Positions 36,769 to 44,165 of a stretch of DNA of 44,165 nt are shown here, in pieces. Positions within the stretch are counted from its first letter, which is position 1; each line of letters opens with the position of its first letter. The DNA comes from JAWCQZ01 sp038869515 [NCBI: Halobacteria archaeon] (GTDB lineage: Archaea > Halobacteriota > Syntropharchaeia > JACQPP01): NCBI GenBank assembly GCA_038869515.1, contig JAWCQZ010000006.1, positions 78,122 to 122,286 of the forward strand. Reading direction: 5' to 3'. A program made the translations under genes and the position numbers. The notes beneath the pieces were generated by a model, which saw nothing but the letters and a program-made list of their open reading frames with translations, was not told the DNA's origin and made no database searches.

Positions 36769-39540
36769 ATGGCTTCCACATTTGCCGCCCTCGCGCCCCC
36801 GTTGCGACGCCTGTTGCAGGAGCGCGGTTTTCAAGTTCCCACCGGACCGCAAGAGTCCGCGATTCCCGCCATCCTGGCGGGCCGGGACCTCCTTCTGATC
36901 GCCCCGACCGGCACCGGCAAGACCGAGGCCGCCCTCCTGCCCGCCCTCCACCGCATCCTCGTGGAGAGGCCGCCCCCGCTCTTCCTCCTCTGCATCACCC
37001 CCCTCCGTGCCCTCAACCGCGACATGGAGGAGCGGGTCTCCTGGTGGGCCTCCCGCCTCGACGTCTCGGTCGCGGTCCGCCACGGCGACACCCCCGCCCG
37101 GGAGCGCAGCAAGCAGGCGGCGCGCCCGCCCCATGTCCTCTTCACGACACCGGAGACCTTCCAGATTCTCCTCAACGCCCGCGTCCTCGGCAAGGCGCTC
37201 CTCAAGGTCCGCATGGTGGTGGTGGACGAGGTCCACGAGATGGCGGAGTCGAAGCGGGGGACGCAGCTCTTCCTCGGGCTGAGCCGTCTGCGGAGGATGG
37301 GGGCGGAGTTCCAGGTGGTCGGGCTCAGCGCGACGGTGGGGGACCCCGGGCGCGTCGCGGCCCTCCTGGGGGAGCCCGGGAGGCCGGTCGAGGTGGTCGA
37401 GGCGCAGGTCCCCAAGGCGATGGAGTTGGAGCTCCTCTTCCCGGAGGCCGGCCCGGGCGATGCGGAGGCGGCGGGCCGCATCTACGCCGTTCCCGAGGTG
37501 GCGGCGCGCCTCCGGGAGGTCTCAAAACGCATCCGGGGGAAGACCGCCCTGGTCTTCACCAACACCCGCCCCACCGCCGAGTCCCTCGGCTCCCGCTTCC
37601 GGCTCCTGGAGCCGGAGACCCCCATCATGGTCCACCACGGCTCCCTCTCCTACGCGTCGCGCTTCGCCGCGGAGCGGAAATTGAAGTCGGGCGAGTTGAG
37701 AGCGGTCATCTGCACGTCCAGCCTGGAGCTGGGGATTGACGTCGGGCAGGTGGAGCAGGTCATCCAGTACGGCTCGCCGCGGCAGGCGACCCGCCTGGTC
37801 CAGCGGGTCGGGAGGAGCGGCCACACCGCCGGCGGGACCCCGCGCGGGGTGGTCATCGCCCAGAACGGCGAGGACGGGCTGGAGAGCCTGGTCATCGCGC
37901 GGCGGGCCCGGCGGGAGGGGCCCGAGCCGCCCGAGATTCCCCGGAGCCCCTCCGACGTCCTGATGCACTCCCTGGCCGGGATGCTCGTCCACAGGCCCCG
38001 GTGGCGGACGGAGGATGCCCTCGCGGTCGCCCGGGGAGCGGAGCCCTACCGGGACCTCTCCCGGGAGGAGCTGCTCCGGGTGCTGAGGCACATGGAGACC
38101 CTCGACCTGGCGCGGGTCCAGTCGGATGGCGAGGCATTCTCGCGCCACGGCCGCCGGGAGCGGCTCTTCTCCTACTTCTACGAGAACCTCTCCATGATTC
38201 CCGAGACGAAGCAGTGCCTTGTGGTCAACCAGGAGGACGGGCTGCCCGTGGGCATCCTCGACGAAGAGTTCATGACCGAGAACGGGACGCCCGGGACCAA
38301 GTTCGTCATGGCGGGCTCCTGCTGGCGGATTCTCGCGGTCACGGAGCCGCGGGTCGAGGTGGTCCCCGACGACGACCCGACCGGGGCAATCCCGTCGTGG
38401 GTCGGGGAGGAGATTCCGGTCCCCTACGAGGTGGCCCAGGAGGTCGGGGCGGTGCGCAGGCGCTTCTCGGAAGGGGCCGGCGCCGAGGAGTTCGCGAGGG
38501 AGTACCCCGCCGGGCCCGACGCCATCCGAAAGTGCCTCGCGGAGAGCCGGGCCCACCTTGAGGTCGCGGCCCTCCCCACCGACCGGGCCCTCCTGCTGGA
38601 GCGGTGGCAGGACTTCACCGTCCTCCACTCCCCGTGCGGGACCCGGGTGAATCGCACGCTGGCGAGGTTCCTGGCGGAGGAGCTCGCGGACCGGGGCTCG
38701 CCCGCGGCCGCCTCGGAGGACGCCTACCGGGTGGTGCTGAAGACTCCGGGAGGCCCGGAGACCCTCCTCGAAGTCCTCCGCTCGTCCTCCCGGAACCGGG
38801 CCGATGTGAGGAGGCAATTGGAAGAGACCGTGCGAACCTCCATCGTCAAGTCGAAATACTTCCGCCGCAGGTTCGCCCAGGTCGCGAAGCGGATGGGGGC
38901 CGTGGCCCCGGGAGCGGACCTCTCGACCGCGGAGATCGAGCGGCTCATTCCCCTGCTGAGCGACACCCCTGTCTTCGACGAGGCGTTCCGGGAGACCGTG
39001 GGGCGCGACCTCGACCTCGACCGGACGGTCGATGTCCTGACCCGTCTCGCGTCGGGCGACCTGGGGCTGAAGACGGTCGAGTCCGCCGAGCCGACTCCCC
39101 TTGCCCGCATCGCGCTGGAGAGCCCGAAGTTGGAGGCGGTGGGGCGGCGCAAGGGGTTCCTCATCACCGCCCTCCGGGGCCGGTTGCTCTCCGAGCCGCG
39201 GGTCTTCGTCTGCCCCGGGTGCGGCCACGGGGAGGAAGGGACGCTGCGGGAGAAGCGGGAGTTCGACTGCCCCAAGTGCAAGGGTCCCCTGGCGCCAACG
39301 GCGGGGGGCCTGGAAGAGGCGCTGGAGGCGGCGCGGAAGAAGGAGCGAGAGATCTTGGAGGCCGCGCGGCTCGCCGAGAAGCACGGCCTGGCCGGCGCGA
39401 TGGTGGTCGCGAGCCGGGTGGACCGCGCGGACCGGGCGGCGGTCCTGGAGAGGGGAGCGAGGTCCATGGACGACCTGCTCGAGGCGATTCTGGAAGCGGA
39501 GAGGAAGAGCCTTTTAAGGAGGTTCGAGTCGAGGAGGTAG
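36769..39540 (+). CDS. Lhr-type DEAD/DEAH helicase (archaeal aLhr2-like)
   Basis: A 923-residue superfamily 2 helicase. Walker A is APTGTGKT (45-52), the DEAH-like box is DEVH (153-156), GLSATVGD is motif III, and [10 protein letters not shown] plus [11 protein letters not shown] are motifs V and VI. Residues 430-780 hold the winged-helix and Lhr core regions. A zinc ribbon follows at about 805-835 (CPGCG and CPKCKG), then a helical, charged tail. Archaeal Lhr proteins unwind DNA-RNA hybrids and act in DNA repair. It is transcribed in the same direction as kefB and msrB. Confidence 0.93.
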   Translation: MASTFAALAPPLRRLLQERGFQVPTGPQESAIPAILAGRDLLLIAPTGTGKTEAALLPALHRILVERPPPLFLLCITPLRALNRDMEERVSWWASRLDVSVAVRHGDTPARERSKQAARPPHVLFTTPETFQILLNARVLGKALLKVRMVVVDEVHEMAESKRGTQLFLGLSRLRRMGAEFQVVGLSATVGDPGRVAALLGEPGRPVEVVEAQVPKAMELELLFPEAGPGDAEAAGRIYAVPEVAARLREVSKRIRGKTALVFTNTRPTAESLGSRFRLLEPETPIMVHHGSLSYASRFAAERKLKSGELRAVICTSSLELGIDVGQVEQVIQYGSPRQATRLVQRVGRSGHTAGGTPRGVVIAQNGEDGLESLVIARRARREGPEPPEIPRSPSDVLMHSLAGMLVHRPRWRTEDALAVARGAEPYRDLSREELLRVLRHMETLDLARVQSDGEAFSRHGRRERLFSYFYENLSMIPETKQCLVVNQEDGLPVGILDEEFMTENGTPGTKFVMAGSCWRILAVTEPRVEVVPDDDPTGAIPSWVGEEIPVPYEVAQEVGAVRRRFSEGAGAEEFAREYPAGPDAIRKCLAESRAHLEVAALPTDRALLLERWQDFTVLHSPCGTRVNRTLARFLAEELADRGSPAAASEDAYRVVLKTPGGPETLLEVLRSSSRNRADVRRQLEETVRTSIVKSKYFRRRFAQVAKRMGAVAPGADLSTAEIERLIPLLSDTPVFDEAFRETVGRDLDLDRTVDVLTRLASGDLGLKTVESAEPTPLARIALESPKLEAVGRRKGFLITALRGRLLSEPRVFVCPGCGHGEEGTLREKREFDCPKCKGPLAPTAGGLEEALEAARKKEREILEAARLAEKHGLAGAMVVASRVDRADRAAVLERGARSMDDLLEAILEAERKSLLRRFESRR
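39511..39519 (+). promoter_or_regulatory. Possible msrB promoter inside the helicase 3' end
   Basis: CTTTTAAGG is centred about 27 bases before the msrB ATG at 39542. GAGGAGG at 39531-39537 can also serve as a Shine-Dalgarno site if msrB is read from the helicase transcript. Confidence 0.4.
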
Positions 39541-39541
39541 C

Positions 39542-39916
39542 ATGCCCCCCGAGAAAAAACTCACCCCCGAGCAGCACGCCGTCCTCCGCGAGAAGGCTAC
39601 CGAGCGACCGTTCACCGGCAAGTGGCTGAAGAACAAGGAGGCCGGGACCTACACCTGCGCAGGATGCGGCGCCCCGCTCTTCGACTCCGACACGAAGTTC
39701 GACTCGGGGACCGGCTGGCCCTCCTTCTTCGCCCCGGCTTCCGAGGGGAGCATCGCGACGGAGCAGGACTTCTCCCACGGCATGGTCCGGACGGAGGTTC
39801 TCTGCAAGGCGTGCGGGGGACACCTCGGGCACCTCTTCCCGGACGGGCCCGCGCCGACCGGGATGAGGTACTGCATCAACTCGCTGGCGCTGGATTTCAA
39901 GAAGCGAAAGCCCTGA
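39542..39916 (+). CDS. msrB: Peptide-methionine (R)-S-oxide reductase
   Basis: A 124-residue MsrB that repairs the R form of methionine sulfoxide in oxidised proteins. Zinc ligands are Cys39, Cys42, Cys88 and Cys91 (CAGCG and [12 protein letters not shown]). GTGWPSF binds substrate and Cys111 in RYCINSLAL is the catalytic residue. The first bases follow the helicase stop by one base. Its presence suggests exposure to oxygen. No MsrA is in the window. Confidence 0.96.
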   Translation: MPPEKKLTPEQHAVLREKATERPFTGKWLKNKEAGTYTCAGCGAPLFDSDTKFDSGTGWPSFFAPASEGSIATEQDFSHGMVRTEVLCKACGGHLGHLFPDGPAPTGMRYCINSLALDFKKRKP

Positions 39917-39996
39917 AAATCCTCCAGTTGATGGCGCAAGTTGTTATACCTCAGAGCGCGTTTTCCGGCTTGACCGGGTCCGGGCCCTCGGACCCC

Positions 39997-41526
39997 TCAA
40001 TGCACTCGCCGCTCCCGCCCCTTCCAGTAGGGCTCCCGCAGCACCCGCTTGAGGACCTTCCCGCTCGGATTCCTGGGCAGCTCCTTCACGAATTCCACCC
40101 GCTTCGGCACCTTGAATCCGGCCAGCCGCTTGCGGCAGTGGGCGATGATCTCCTCCTCGCCCGGCACCGTCCCGGGCCGGGCGACGACGACCGCCAGGGG
40201 CACCTCGCCCCACTTCCCGTCGGGGATTCCGATGACAGCCGCGTCGGCCACCGCGGGGTGGGCGTGGAGGACCTCTTCGATCTCGCGCGGGTAGATGTTC
40301 TCGCCGCCGCTGATGATCATGTCCTTCGCCCGGTCCACGATGGTGATGTACCCCTCCGTGTCCACCGTGGCCAGGTCCCCGGTGTGGAGCCAGCCGTTTT
40401 GGAGGGCTTTCGCGGTCTCCTCGGGCATCTTGTAGTATCCCGCCATGATGGAGTCGCCCTTCGCGACAATCTCCCCCACCTCGCCCGGGGCGACCCCTCT
40501 CCCCTCTCCGTCCACCACCCGCAGGGTCACCCCGAAAATCTCGCGGCCGCACGACGAGAGGCGCCGCATCTTCTCGGGGGGCCCGTCAAGCACGTGGTCC
40601 TCGGGCCGCAGGATGCTCAGGACCGCGAGAGCCTCCGTCTGCCCGTAGCCCTGGACGAACCTGCACGGGAACGCCTTCACGGCCCTCCGGAGGACCTCCG
40701 CGGGCATGGGGGCCGCACCGTAGGAGAGGACCTTGAGGCTGGAGAGGTCGGTCCGGGCGAGCTCGGGCGCGTCGAGCAGCGCCTGGATCATGGTGGGGAC
40801 GAAGCTGGTGAAATTGACCTTGTGCTCCTGGATGTCGCGGAGGACCCTCGCGGGTGCGAAGTCGGCGTGGAGCACCGCCGTCCCCGCCTGGGCGATGCAT
40901 CTCAGGTAGAAGATGACCGCGGCCACGTGGTAGAGCGGAGTCACGACGAGGAACCGGTCTCCCCGCTCGGCGGGAATCTCGAAGAGGTAGGAGAGGAGGT
41001 TGGCCACCGCGTTCCGGTGCGTGAGCATCGCCCCCTTGGGGCGCCCGGTGGTCCCGCTGGTGTACATCTGCCAGAGGACCTCGGTGTCCGCTACGGGGAC
41101 CGCGGGCTCGGAGTCGGCCTCCTGCGCGATGAGCGTTTCGTAGAGGTCGAGCTCGACCACCTGGAGCCCCGGCGCCGCCGAAGCCGCCGCCTCCGCCACC
41201 GCGCGGAACTCGGGGGCGACGAAGAGCAGGCGGGCGTCGGAGTGGGAGATGACATACTCCGCCTCGGCCGGGGTGAGGCGGCAGTTCACCGGAACCGTCA
41301 CGGTCCCCGCCTTGGCGTTGGCGAAATACAACTCGATGAGTTCGGGGCGGTTCTTCGAGAGGAACGCAACGCGGTCGCCGCGCCTCACTTTCCGGGAGAT
41401 GGCGTGGGCGAGCCGGTTCACCCGCGCGTTCAGGTCGCCGTAGCTGACGGTTCTTCCTTCGAACCGGAGGGCGGGGGTCTCCGGGCAGAGTCTGGAGTTC
41501 CGGACCAGGAGGTCCCCGAGGAGCAT
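39997..41526 (-). CDS. AMP-forming acyl-CoA synthetase
   Basis: A 509-residue adenylate-forming ligase. It has the phosphate loop YTSGTTGRPKGAML, the Tyr-Gly motif GYGQTEA, GWLHTGDLA, RAKDMIISGGENIYPREIEE and the C-terminal catalytic Lys in NPSGKVLKR. It should activate fatty or aromatic acids with CoA. Two upstream in-frame ATGs exist; 41526 is chosen because GGAGGGGG directly precedes it and the fold begins there (LLGDLLVRNSRLCPETPALRFEG in parts). It diverges from the duplicated nuclease gene, and TATA sequence between them may serve both. Confidence 0.92.
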   Translation of the reverse strand: MLLGDLLVRNSRLCPETPALRFEGRTVSYGDLNARVNRLAHAISRKVRRGDRVAFLSKNRPELIELYFANAKAGTVTVPVNCRLTPAEAEYVISHSDARLLFVAPEFRAVAEAAASAAPGLQVVELDLYETLIAQEADSEPAVPVADTEVLWQMYTSGTTGRPKGAMLTHRNAVANLLSYLFEIPAERGDRFLVVTPLYHVAAVIFYLRCIAQAGTAVLHADFAPARVLRDIQEHKVNFTSFVPTMIQALLDAPELARTDLSSLKVLSYGAAPMPAEVLRRAVKAFPCRFVQGYGQTEALAVLSILRPEDHVLDGPPEKMRRLSSCGREIFGVTLRVVDGEGRGVAPGEVGEIVAKGDSIMAGYYKMPEETAKALQNGWLHTGDLATVDTEGYITIVDRAKDMIISGGENIYPREIEEVLHAHPAVADAAVIGIPDGKWGEVPLAVVVARPGTVPGEEEIIAHCRKRLAGFKVPKRVEFVKELPRNPSGKVLKRVLREPYWKGRERRVH

Positions 41527-41572
41527 CCCCCTCCCGGCGACCGGCGGAAGAAAAACCATGCCCCACCGGAGA

Positions 41573-41583
41573 TGTTTTATAGA
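41573..41583. promoter_or_regulatory. TATA element between the ligase and nuclease genes
   Basis: The plus strand reads TGTTTTATAGA, centred about 25 bases before the ATG at 41603. The minus strand reads TCTATAAAACA, about 50 bases before the ligase ATG at 41526, which would leave a short leader carrying the GGAGG site. Confidence 0.55.
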
Positions 41584-41602
41584 CGGTTCCCTCGGACCCT
41601 GG

Positions 41603-43009
41603 ATGGTGCCATCGGCCAACTCGGCCACGGGGGGAGGCGGGGACTCCCGCAGGTGGTCCATTGCCCTCCACGTCGGCTCCATCGAGGCCCACCGCTCCCT
41701 CCGTGACGACCTCTTGGCGAAGGTGAAGTCCCCCTCCCGGCGGCGGCGCATCTCGGTCACCGACCTCACCAACCCGCGCCAGTCCTACTTCAAGCGCGTC
41801 CACCCGGAGATCGTCCCCACCCTCCGCCAGCAGCAGTTCATGTGGTCGGGCACCGGATTCCACGAGGACTTCCAGCGGGCGGTGAGCAAGGAGGAGTATG
41901 TGGAGCAGTTCATCGAGTGGGAGGGTGTCGTGGGGAAAATCGACATCTATGAGAAATATCCGCTGGAACTCAAGACCACGGGGCGCTCCTTCGATCCGGT
42001 GGACCTGCCGGGGTTCCGCCCCTACTACATCGAGCAGGTCGGGATGTATTGCGCCATGACCGGCAACGACCGGGGGCACCTGGTCATTTACTCCCGGAAC
42101 GCCAGGGGCGGGAACGGCGGGGCCCTCCGCGCCTACGAGGTCTTCTTCACCGACATCGAGGTCATCCGCGCCGAAATCCGCAAGCGGAGGGACCTCCTGG
42201 TGACCGCCCTCGAGAAGAACGACCCGTCGGCCCTGCCCCAGTGCTCCCGCTACGGCCACGGCTGCGAGTACGAGGAGTTCTGCGGCTGCGGCCAGGCGAA
42301 GCCGTTCTCCCCCAACATCGTGGACGCCCTGGCGGGCATCCGCGAACTGCCCGACATGGCGGCTGCCATCGGGGAGAAACTGCGCACCCAGCCCCCCCAC
42401 CCCCTCGGCCTGTCGGATCTGGTCTTCCCCCGGAAGGCCTACTTCAAGCAACGGGTCCGGGAGCGGGAGGTCGAGGAGGAGATGGAGTCCATGGAGCAGC
42501 AGGGGATGCTCCAGGCCCTGAAGTCGGTCCTCTTCCGGGGCTCGGAGGGGGGCGTGGCCAAGGTCCCGGTTTCCGTGGGGGAGGTCCGGGGGCGGGTCAC
42601 CATCTACCGGAAGTTGCCGGTGCTCCTCCGGACCCCCGGCTTCAAGGAGCCCGTGGACCGGAGCCGCCTCGCCTCGGTCTGGCCCCACTACTTCGAGCGG
42701 CTCGCCCTCGAGTGCGCCCTGAGCGGCCACGAGCGGGGGCGGCTCGTCCTCTACTACAAGAACGTGGAGGCGGAACTCGGGAAGTTCCTGGTCTACGAAG
42801 TCGGCTTCCGGGACCTGCCGGGAGTCCGCGCGGAGTTCGAGGGGCGCGCCGCGGCCCTGAAAAAAGCCCTGGAGACCGGGGATTTTCAGGGACTCCCGGC
42901 CTGCCCCGCCTGGATGGCCAAGTCGTGCCAGTTCGCCCCGGGGTGCGGTTGCTCCGGTCAGACGACCCTCGCTTCGGCGGGCCGGCAAACACCCTCGGCG
43001 CACAGATAG
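41603..43009 (+). CDS. Tandem Cas4-like PD-(D/E)XK nuclease, second half decayed
   Basis: A 468-residue protein made of two related halves. The first (51-230) has a Cas4/RecB-type nuclease site: His87, Asp114 in GKIDI, Glu122 and Lys124 in LELKTT, Gln145 and Tyr149 in EQVGMY, then Cys214-x6-Cys221-x5-Cys227-x-Cys229. The second (270-452) aligns without gaps around the site (GRVTIYRKLPVLLRTPG), but Asp, Glu, Lys and Gln are Thr333, Leu341, Arg343 and Arg366. It keeps Cys434-x7-Cys442-x5-Cys448-x-Cys450. Both cysteine sets could hold iron-sulfur clusters. No cas genes or arrays are nearby, so a repair or DNA-end role is likelier. Confidence 0.85.
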   Translation: MVPSANSATGGGGDSRRWSIALHVGSIEAHRSLRDDLLAKVKSPSRRRRISVTDLTNPRQSYFKRVHPEIVPTLRQQQFMWSGTGFHEDFQRAVSKEEYVEQFIEWEGVVGKIDIYEKYPLELKTTGRSFDPVDLPGFRPYYIEQVGMYCAMTGNDRGHLVIYSRNARGGNGGALRAYEVFFTDIEVIRAEIRKRRDLLVTALEKNDPSALPQCSRYGHGCEYEEFCGCGQAKPFSPNIVDALAGIRELPDMAAAIGEKLRTQPPHPLGLSDLVFPRKAYFKQRVREREVEEEMESMEQQGMLQALKSVLFRGSEGGVAKVPVSVGEVRGRVTIYRKLPVLLRTPGFKEPVDRSRLASVWPHYFERLALECALSGHERGRLVLYYKNVEAELGKFLVYEVGFRDLPGVRAEFEGRAAALKKALETGDFQGLPACPAWMAKSCQFAPGCGCSGQTTLASAGRQTPSAHR

Positions 43010-43038
43010 ATTGAAAACGGCCGGGCCCCTCTTCGGAG

Positions 43039-43446
43039 ATGGCCAAACTCACCCCCGCCCAGGCGAGGTTCGTCGAGTCCCAGGATGTGATGCGGGTCGC
43101 CACCTCCGCCGATGGCGTGCCCCACGTGGTCCCCGTGAACCCCCTCTACGACCCCAAGACCGGGGCGGTCTGCTTCGTCACCGACTACAAGACCAAGAAA
43201 CTGAAGAACGTCGAGGCGAACCCCCGCATCGCCCTGGTGCTCGACACCTGGAAGAAGACGGGGAACAAGGGCCTCATGGTGGTGGGGAAGGCCGCCGTCC
43301 TGCACAAGGGGGAGGAGTACATGCGGCTCCGCGCCATGCTCTACAAGCGGTTCCCCGCCTACCACGGCCCCCGCCTCACCTTCGGCGAGGGGGAGGCGCC
43401 ATTCATCTGTGTGACGCCGGAGAAGGTCGTCAGCTGGGGAGTCTAG
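43039..43446 (+). CDS. Pyridoxamine-5'-phosphate-oxidase-like split-barrel flavoprotein
   Basis: A 135-residue PPOX-fold protein (FVESQDVMRVATSADGVPHVVPVNPLYDPKTG in parts, YKTKKLKNVEANPRIALVLD, VVGKAAVLHKGEEY). The family binds FMN or F420 and acts in oxidation-reduction or cofactor sensing; the exact role is unknown. The gene starts 29 bases after the nuclease stop and has an AT-rich AGATTGAAAA at 43006-43015, a possible weak TATA about 27 bases upstream. The arsenate reductase-like gene follows after seven bases, so the two are probably cotranscribed. Confidence 0.85.
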   Translation: MAKLTPAQARFVESQDVMRVATSADGVPHVVPVNPLYDPKTGAVCFVTDYKTKKLKNVEANPRIALVLDTWKKTGNKGLMVVGKAAVLHKGEEYMRLRAMLYKRFPAYHGPRLTFGEGEAPFICVTPEKVVSWGV

Positions 43447-43453
43447 GCCCGAA

Positions 43454-43864
43454 GTGAACTCCGTCCTCTTCCTCTGCATACGGAATACCGCCCGGTCTCA
43501 GATGGCTGAAGGCTTTTTCAACCACCTCTACGCGGGCCGCGCCCGGGCTTCCAGCGGCGGCGTCAAGGCGGGGGACGGCCCCGACCCGCTGGCGATACGG
43601 GCCATGGCCGAAATCGGCGTGGACATCTCGAAGCAGAGGTCGAAGGCCTTCACCGAGGAGATGCTCCGCTCGGCCCACGCGGTCGTGAAGGTCTGCTCCG
43701 AGTTCGACCGGGCGTGCCCGGTGCTGCCGGTGCCCGCGGTCCACTGGAATGTGGAGAACCCCCACGGAAAATCCATCGAGGTGTTCCGGAAAGTGAGGGA
43801 CGATGTCCGGAGGAGGGTGGAGGCGATGGAGAGGGAGTTTCCGGAGTTGTTCAAAGTGGTTTAA
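43454..43864 (+). CDS. arsC: Arsenate reductase, thioredoxin-coupled low-molecular-weight phosphatase type
   Basis: A 136-residue protein with the phosphatase loop CIRNTARS (Cys8 to Ser15) and the two further cysteines Cys81 and Cys88, spaced as in Bacillus ArsC (Cys82 and Cys89). HWNVENPHGKSIEVFRKVRDDV contains the usual Asp/Asn acid region; here it reads Asn-Pro where Asp-Pro is normal, so activity may be altered. It reduces arsenate to arsenite using thioredoxin. The start is a GTG at 43454. No efflux pump or arsR is visible before the window ends. Confidence 0.87.
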   Translation: MNSVLFLCIRNTARSQMAEGFFNHLYAGRARASSGGVKAGDGPDPLAIRAMAEIGVDISKQRSKAFTEEMLRSAHAVVKVCSEFDRACPVLPVPAVHWNVENPHGKSIEVFRKVRDDVRRRVEAMEREFPELFKVV

Positions 43865-43989
43865 GCCGGAGAAATGGGCTGGCCATATTTGTCAGCGATG
43901 CGATCCACAATGTGGCTGTTGGAATATCCCCCTTCGGGTCGTGGGGCGGCCGACCGGCCTTCCGGGGGCGCCAGCGGTAGCGGGAGCGG

Positions 43990-44024
43990 AGGAGAGAATC
44001 CATATTTCCGAGGCGTAGAGAGTC
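43990..44024 (-). repeat. Repeat module B, copy 2 (inverted)
   Basis: The reverse complement matches 3527-3561 at 33 of 35 positions. It ends ten bases before module A copy 2. In the first locus A and B are 135 bases apart and in the same direction, so the modules have been rearranged relative to each other. Confidence 0.85.
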
Positions 44025-44034
44025 CAGTATGTCC

Positions 44035-44073
44035 TTGTGCAAGGAAATTATAGCGCGGAACCCTGCCCTCCGC
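44035..44073 (+). repeat. Repeat module A, copy 2
   Basis: Matches 3353-3391 at 38 of 39 positions, including the left arm of the bulged palindrome. The matching right arm (GGGTTCCGC) is absent here, so this palindrome is half lost. Confidence 0.85.
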
Positions 44074-44104
44074 GCCCGCTCGCGATATGACGACGGGCGC
44101 GGGG

Positions 44105-44146
44105 CGCAGAACCCTGCCCCTCGCTTCGCTCGGGGCGGGTTCTGCG
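44105..44146 (+). repeat. Bulged palindrome, copy 5
   Basis: Outer arms CGCAGAACCC (44105-44114) and GGGTTCTGCG (44137-44146) pair fully. T44115 is bulged. Inner arms GCCCC (44116-44120) and GGGGC (44132-44136) enclose the loop TCGCTTCGCTC, identical to copy 2. Confidence 0.87.
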
Positions 44147-44165
44147 AGTATAGACCCCCAGGAAC

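Larger units (their letters stand above)
43865..44165. other. Repeat-rich gap at the window end
   Basis: No gene is supported in these 301 bases. The region holds inverted module B (43990-44024), module A (44035-44073), and palindrome copy 5 (44105-44146). It mirrors the content of 3329-3634 but in a different order. Confidence 0.65.

Noticed and set aside
41603-43009. A CRISPR-associated Cas4 and hence a nearby CRISPR system
   Set aside because: No repeats with regular spacers and no other cas genes are present in the window.
43851-44042. A 63-residue minus-strand protein at the window end
   Set aside because: It shares only the module B peptide with the 3.5 kb locus, and the rest is antisense or repeat sequence.
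3372-44146. Treating all palindromes as simple intrinsic terminators
   Set aside because: They lack T tails, one lies inside an operon and one inside a coding region, and they share a bulge that a terminator does not need.

Overview
This window is a stretch of a GC-rich archaeal chromosome (roughly 70% GC by eye). The archaeal markers are aRF1 with NIKS and GGQ motifs, an archaeal TrmJ, a Trm-G10-type tRNA methyltransferase, an Lhr2-type helicase, an alpha subunit of the NDP-forming acyl-CoA synthetases, DUF35/thiolase clusters, a DUF5679 zinc protein, and many TATA boxes about 25-29 bases upstream of start codons, as expected for leaderless transcripts. High GC combined with this gene set fits an uncultured high-GC Thermoplasmatota lineage (the Angelarchaeales/RBG-16-68-12 type). 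That placement is inference from gene content, not a phylogeny.

Layout. 1-3.3 kb: tRNA-Ile(UAU), an aldehyde dehydrogenase and purF. 3.3-6.5 kb: a repeat-rich gap, then trmJ and leuA/cimA (overlapping, minus strand) and a Mut7-C protein. 6.6-8.6 kb: a small roadblock-like protein, a tRNA-binding OB-fold protein and aRF1. 8.6-12.5 kb: a minus-strand operon of acyl-CoA dehydrogenase, an HMG-CoA-synthase-like protein without its catalytic residues, DUF35 and an intact thiolase. 12.7-23.4 kb: a 12-gene plus-strand operon, mostly joined by ATGA or GTGA overlaps. It holds two acyl-CoA dehydrogenases, a beta-keto acid cleavage enzyme, a lipoate-ligase-like protein, two thiolase-fold proteins without thiolase catalytic residues, DUF35, a nitroreductase, a small protein, an SCP2-like protein, a MaoC hydratase and an acyl-CoA synthetase alpha subunit. 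23.5-26.4 kb: a PaaK-like ligase diverging from 3-hydroxyacyl-CoA dehydrogenase and enoyl-CoA hydratase. 26.5-32.4 kb: mixed housekeeping genes, including an LLM flavin oxidoreductase, a vWA protein, and a Trm-G10 methyltransferase fused in frame to an MmgE/PrpD gene through a 24-G run. 32.4-39.9 kb: a frameshifted gene remnant, a voltage-sensor-only membrane protein, a TrkA/KefB divergent pair, Lhr helicase and msrB. 40-43.9 kb: an acyl-CoA ligase, an internally duplicated Cas4-like nuclease, a PPOX-fold protein and an arsenate reductase. The last 300 bases repeat sequence found near 3.4 kb.

Working together. About half of the genes concern CoA-thioester chemistry: activation, dehydrogenation, hydration, second oxidation and C-C cleavage. 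The cell is probably a heterotroph that degrades fatty, branched or cyclic acids. The 12-gene operon resembles the actinobacterial steroid side-chain module: a dehydrogenase pair in which one member lacks its base, MaoC, DUF35 and a thiolase-fold aldolase. This is the best candidate for an undescribed pathway. A second candidate is a family of at least five covarying palindromes scattered between and inside genes. A third is a nuclease made of one active and one decayed Cas4-like half. No CRISPR array, rRNA, intact insertion sequence or replication origin was seen.
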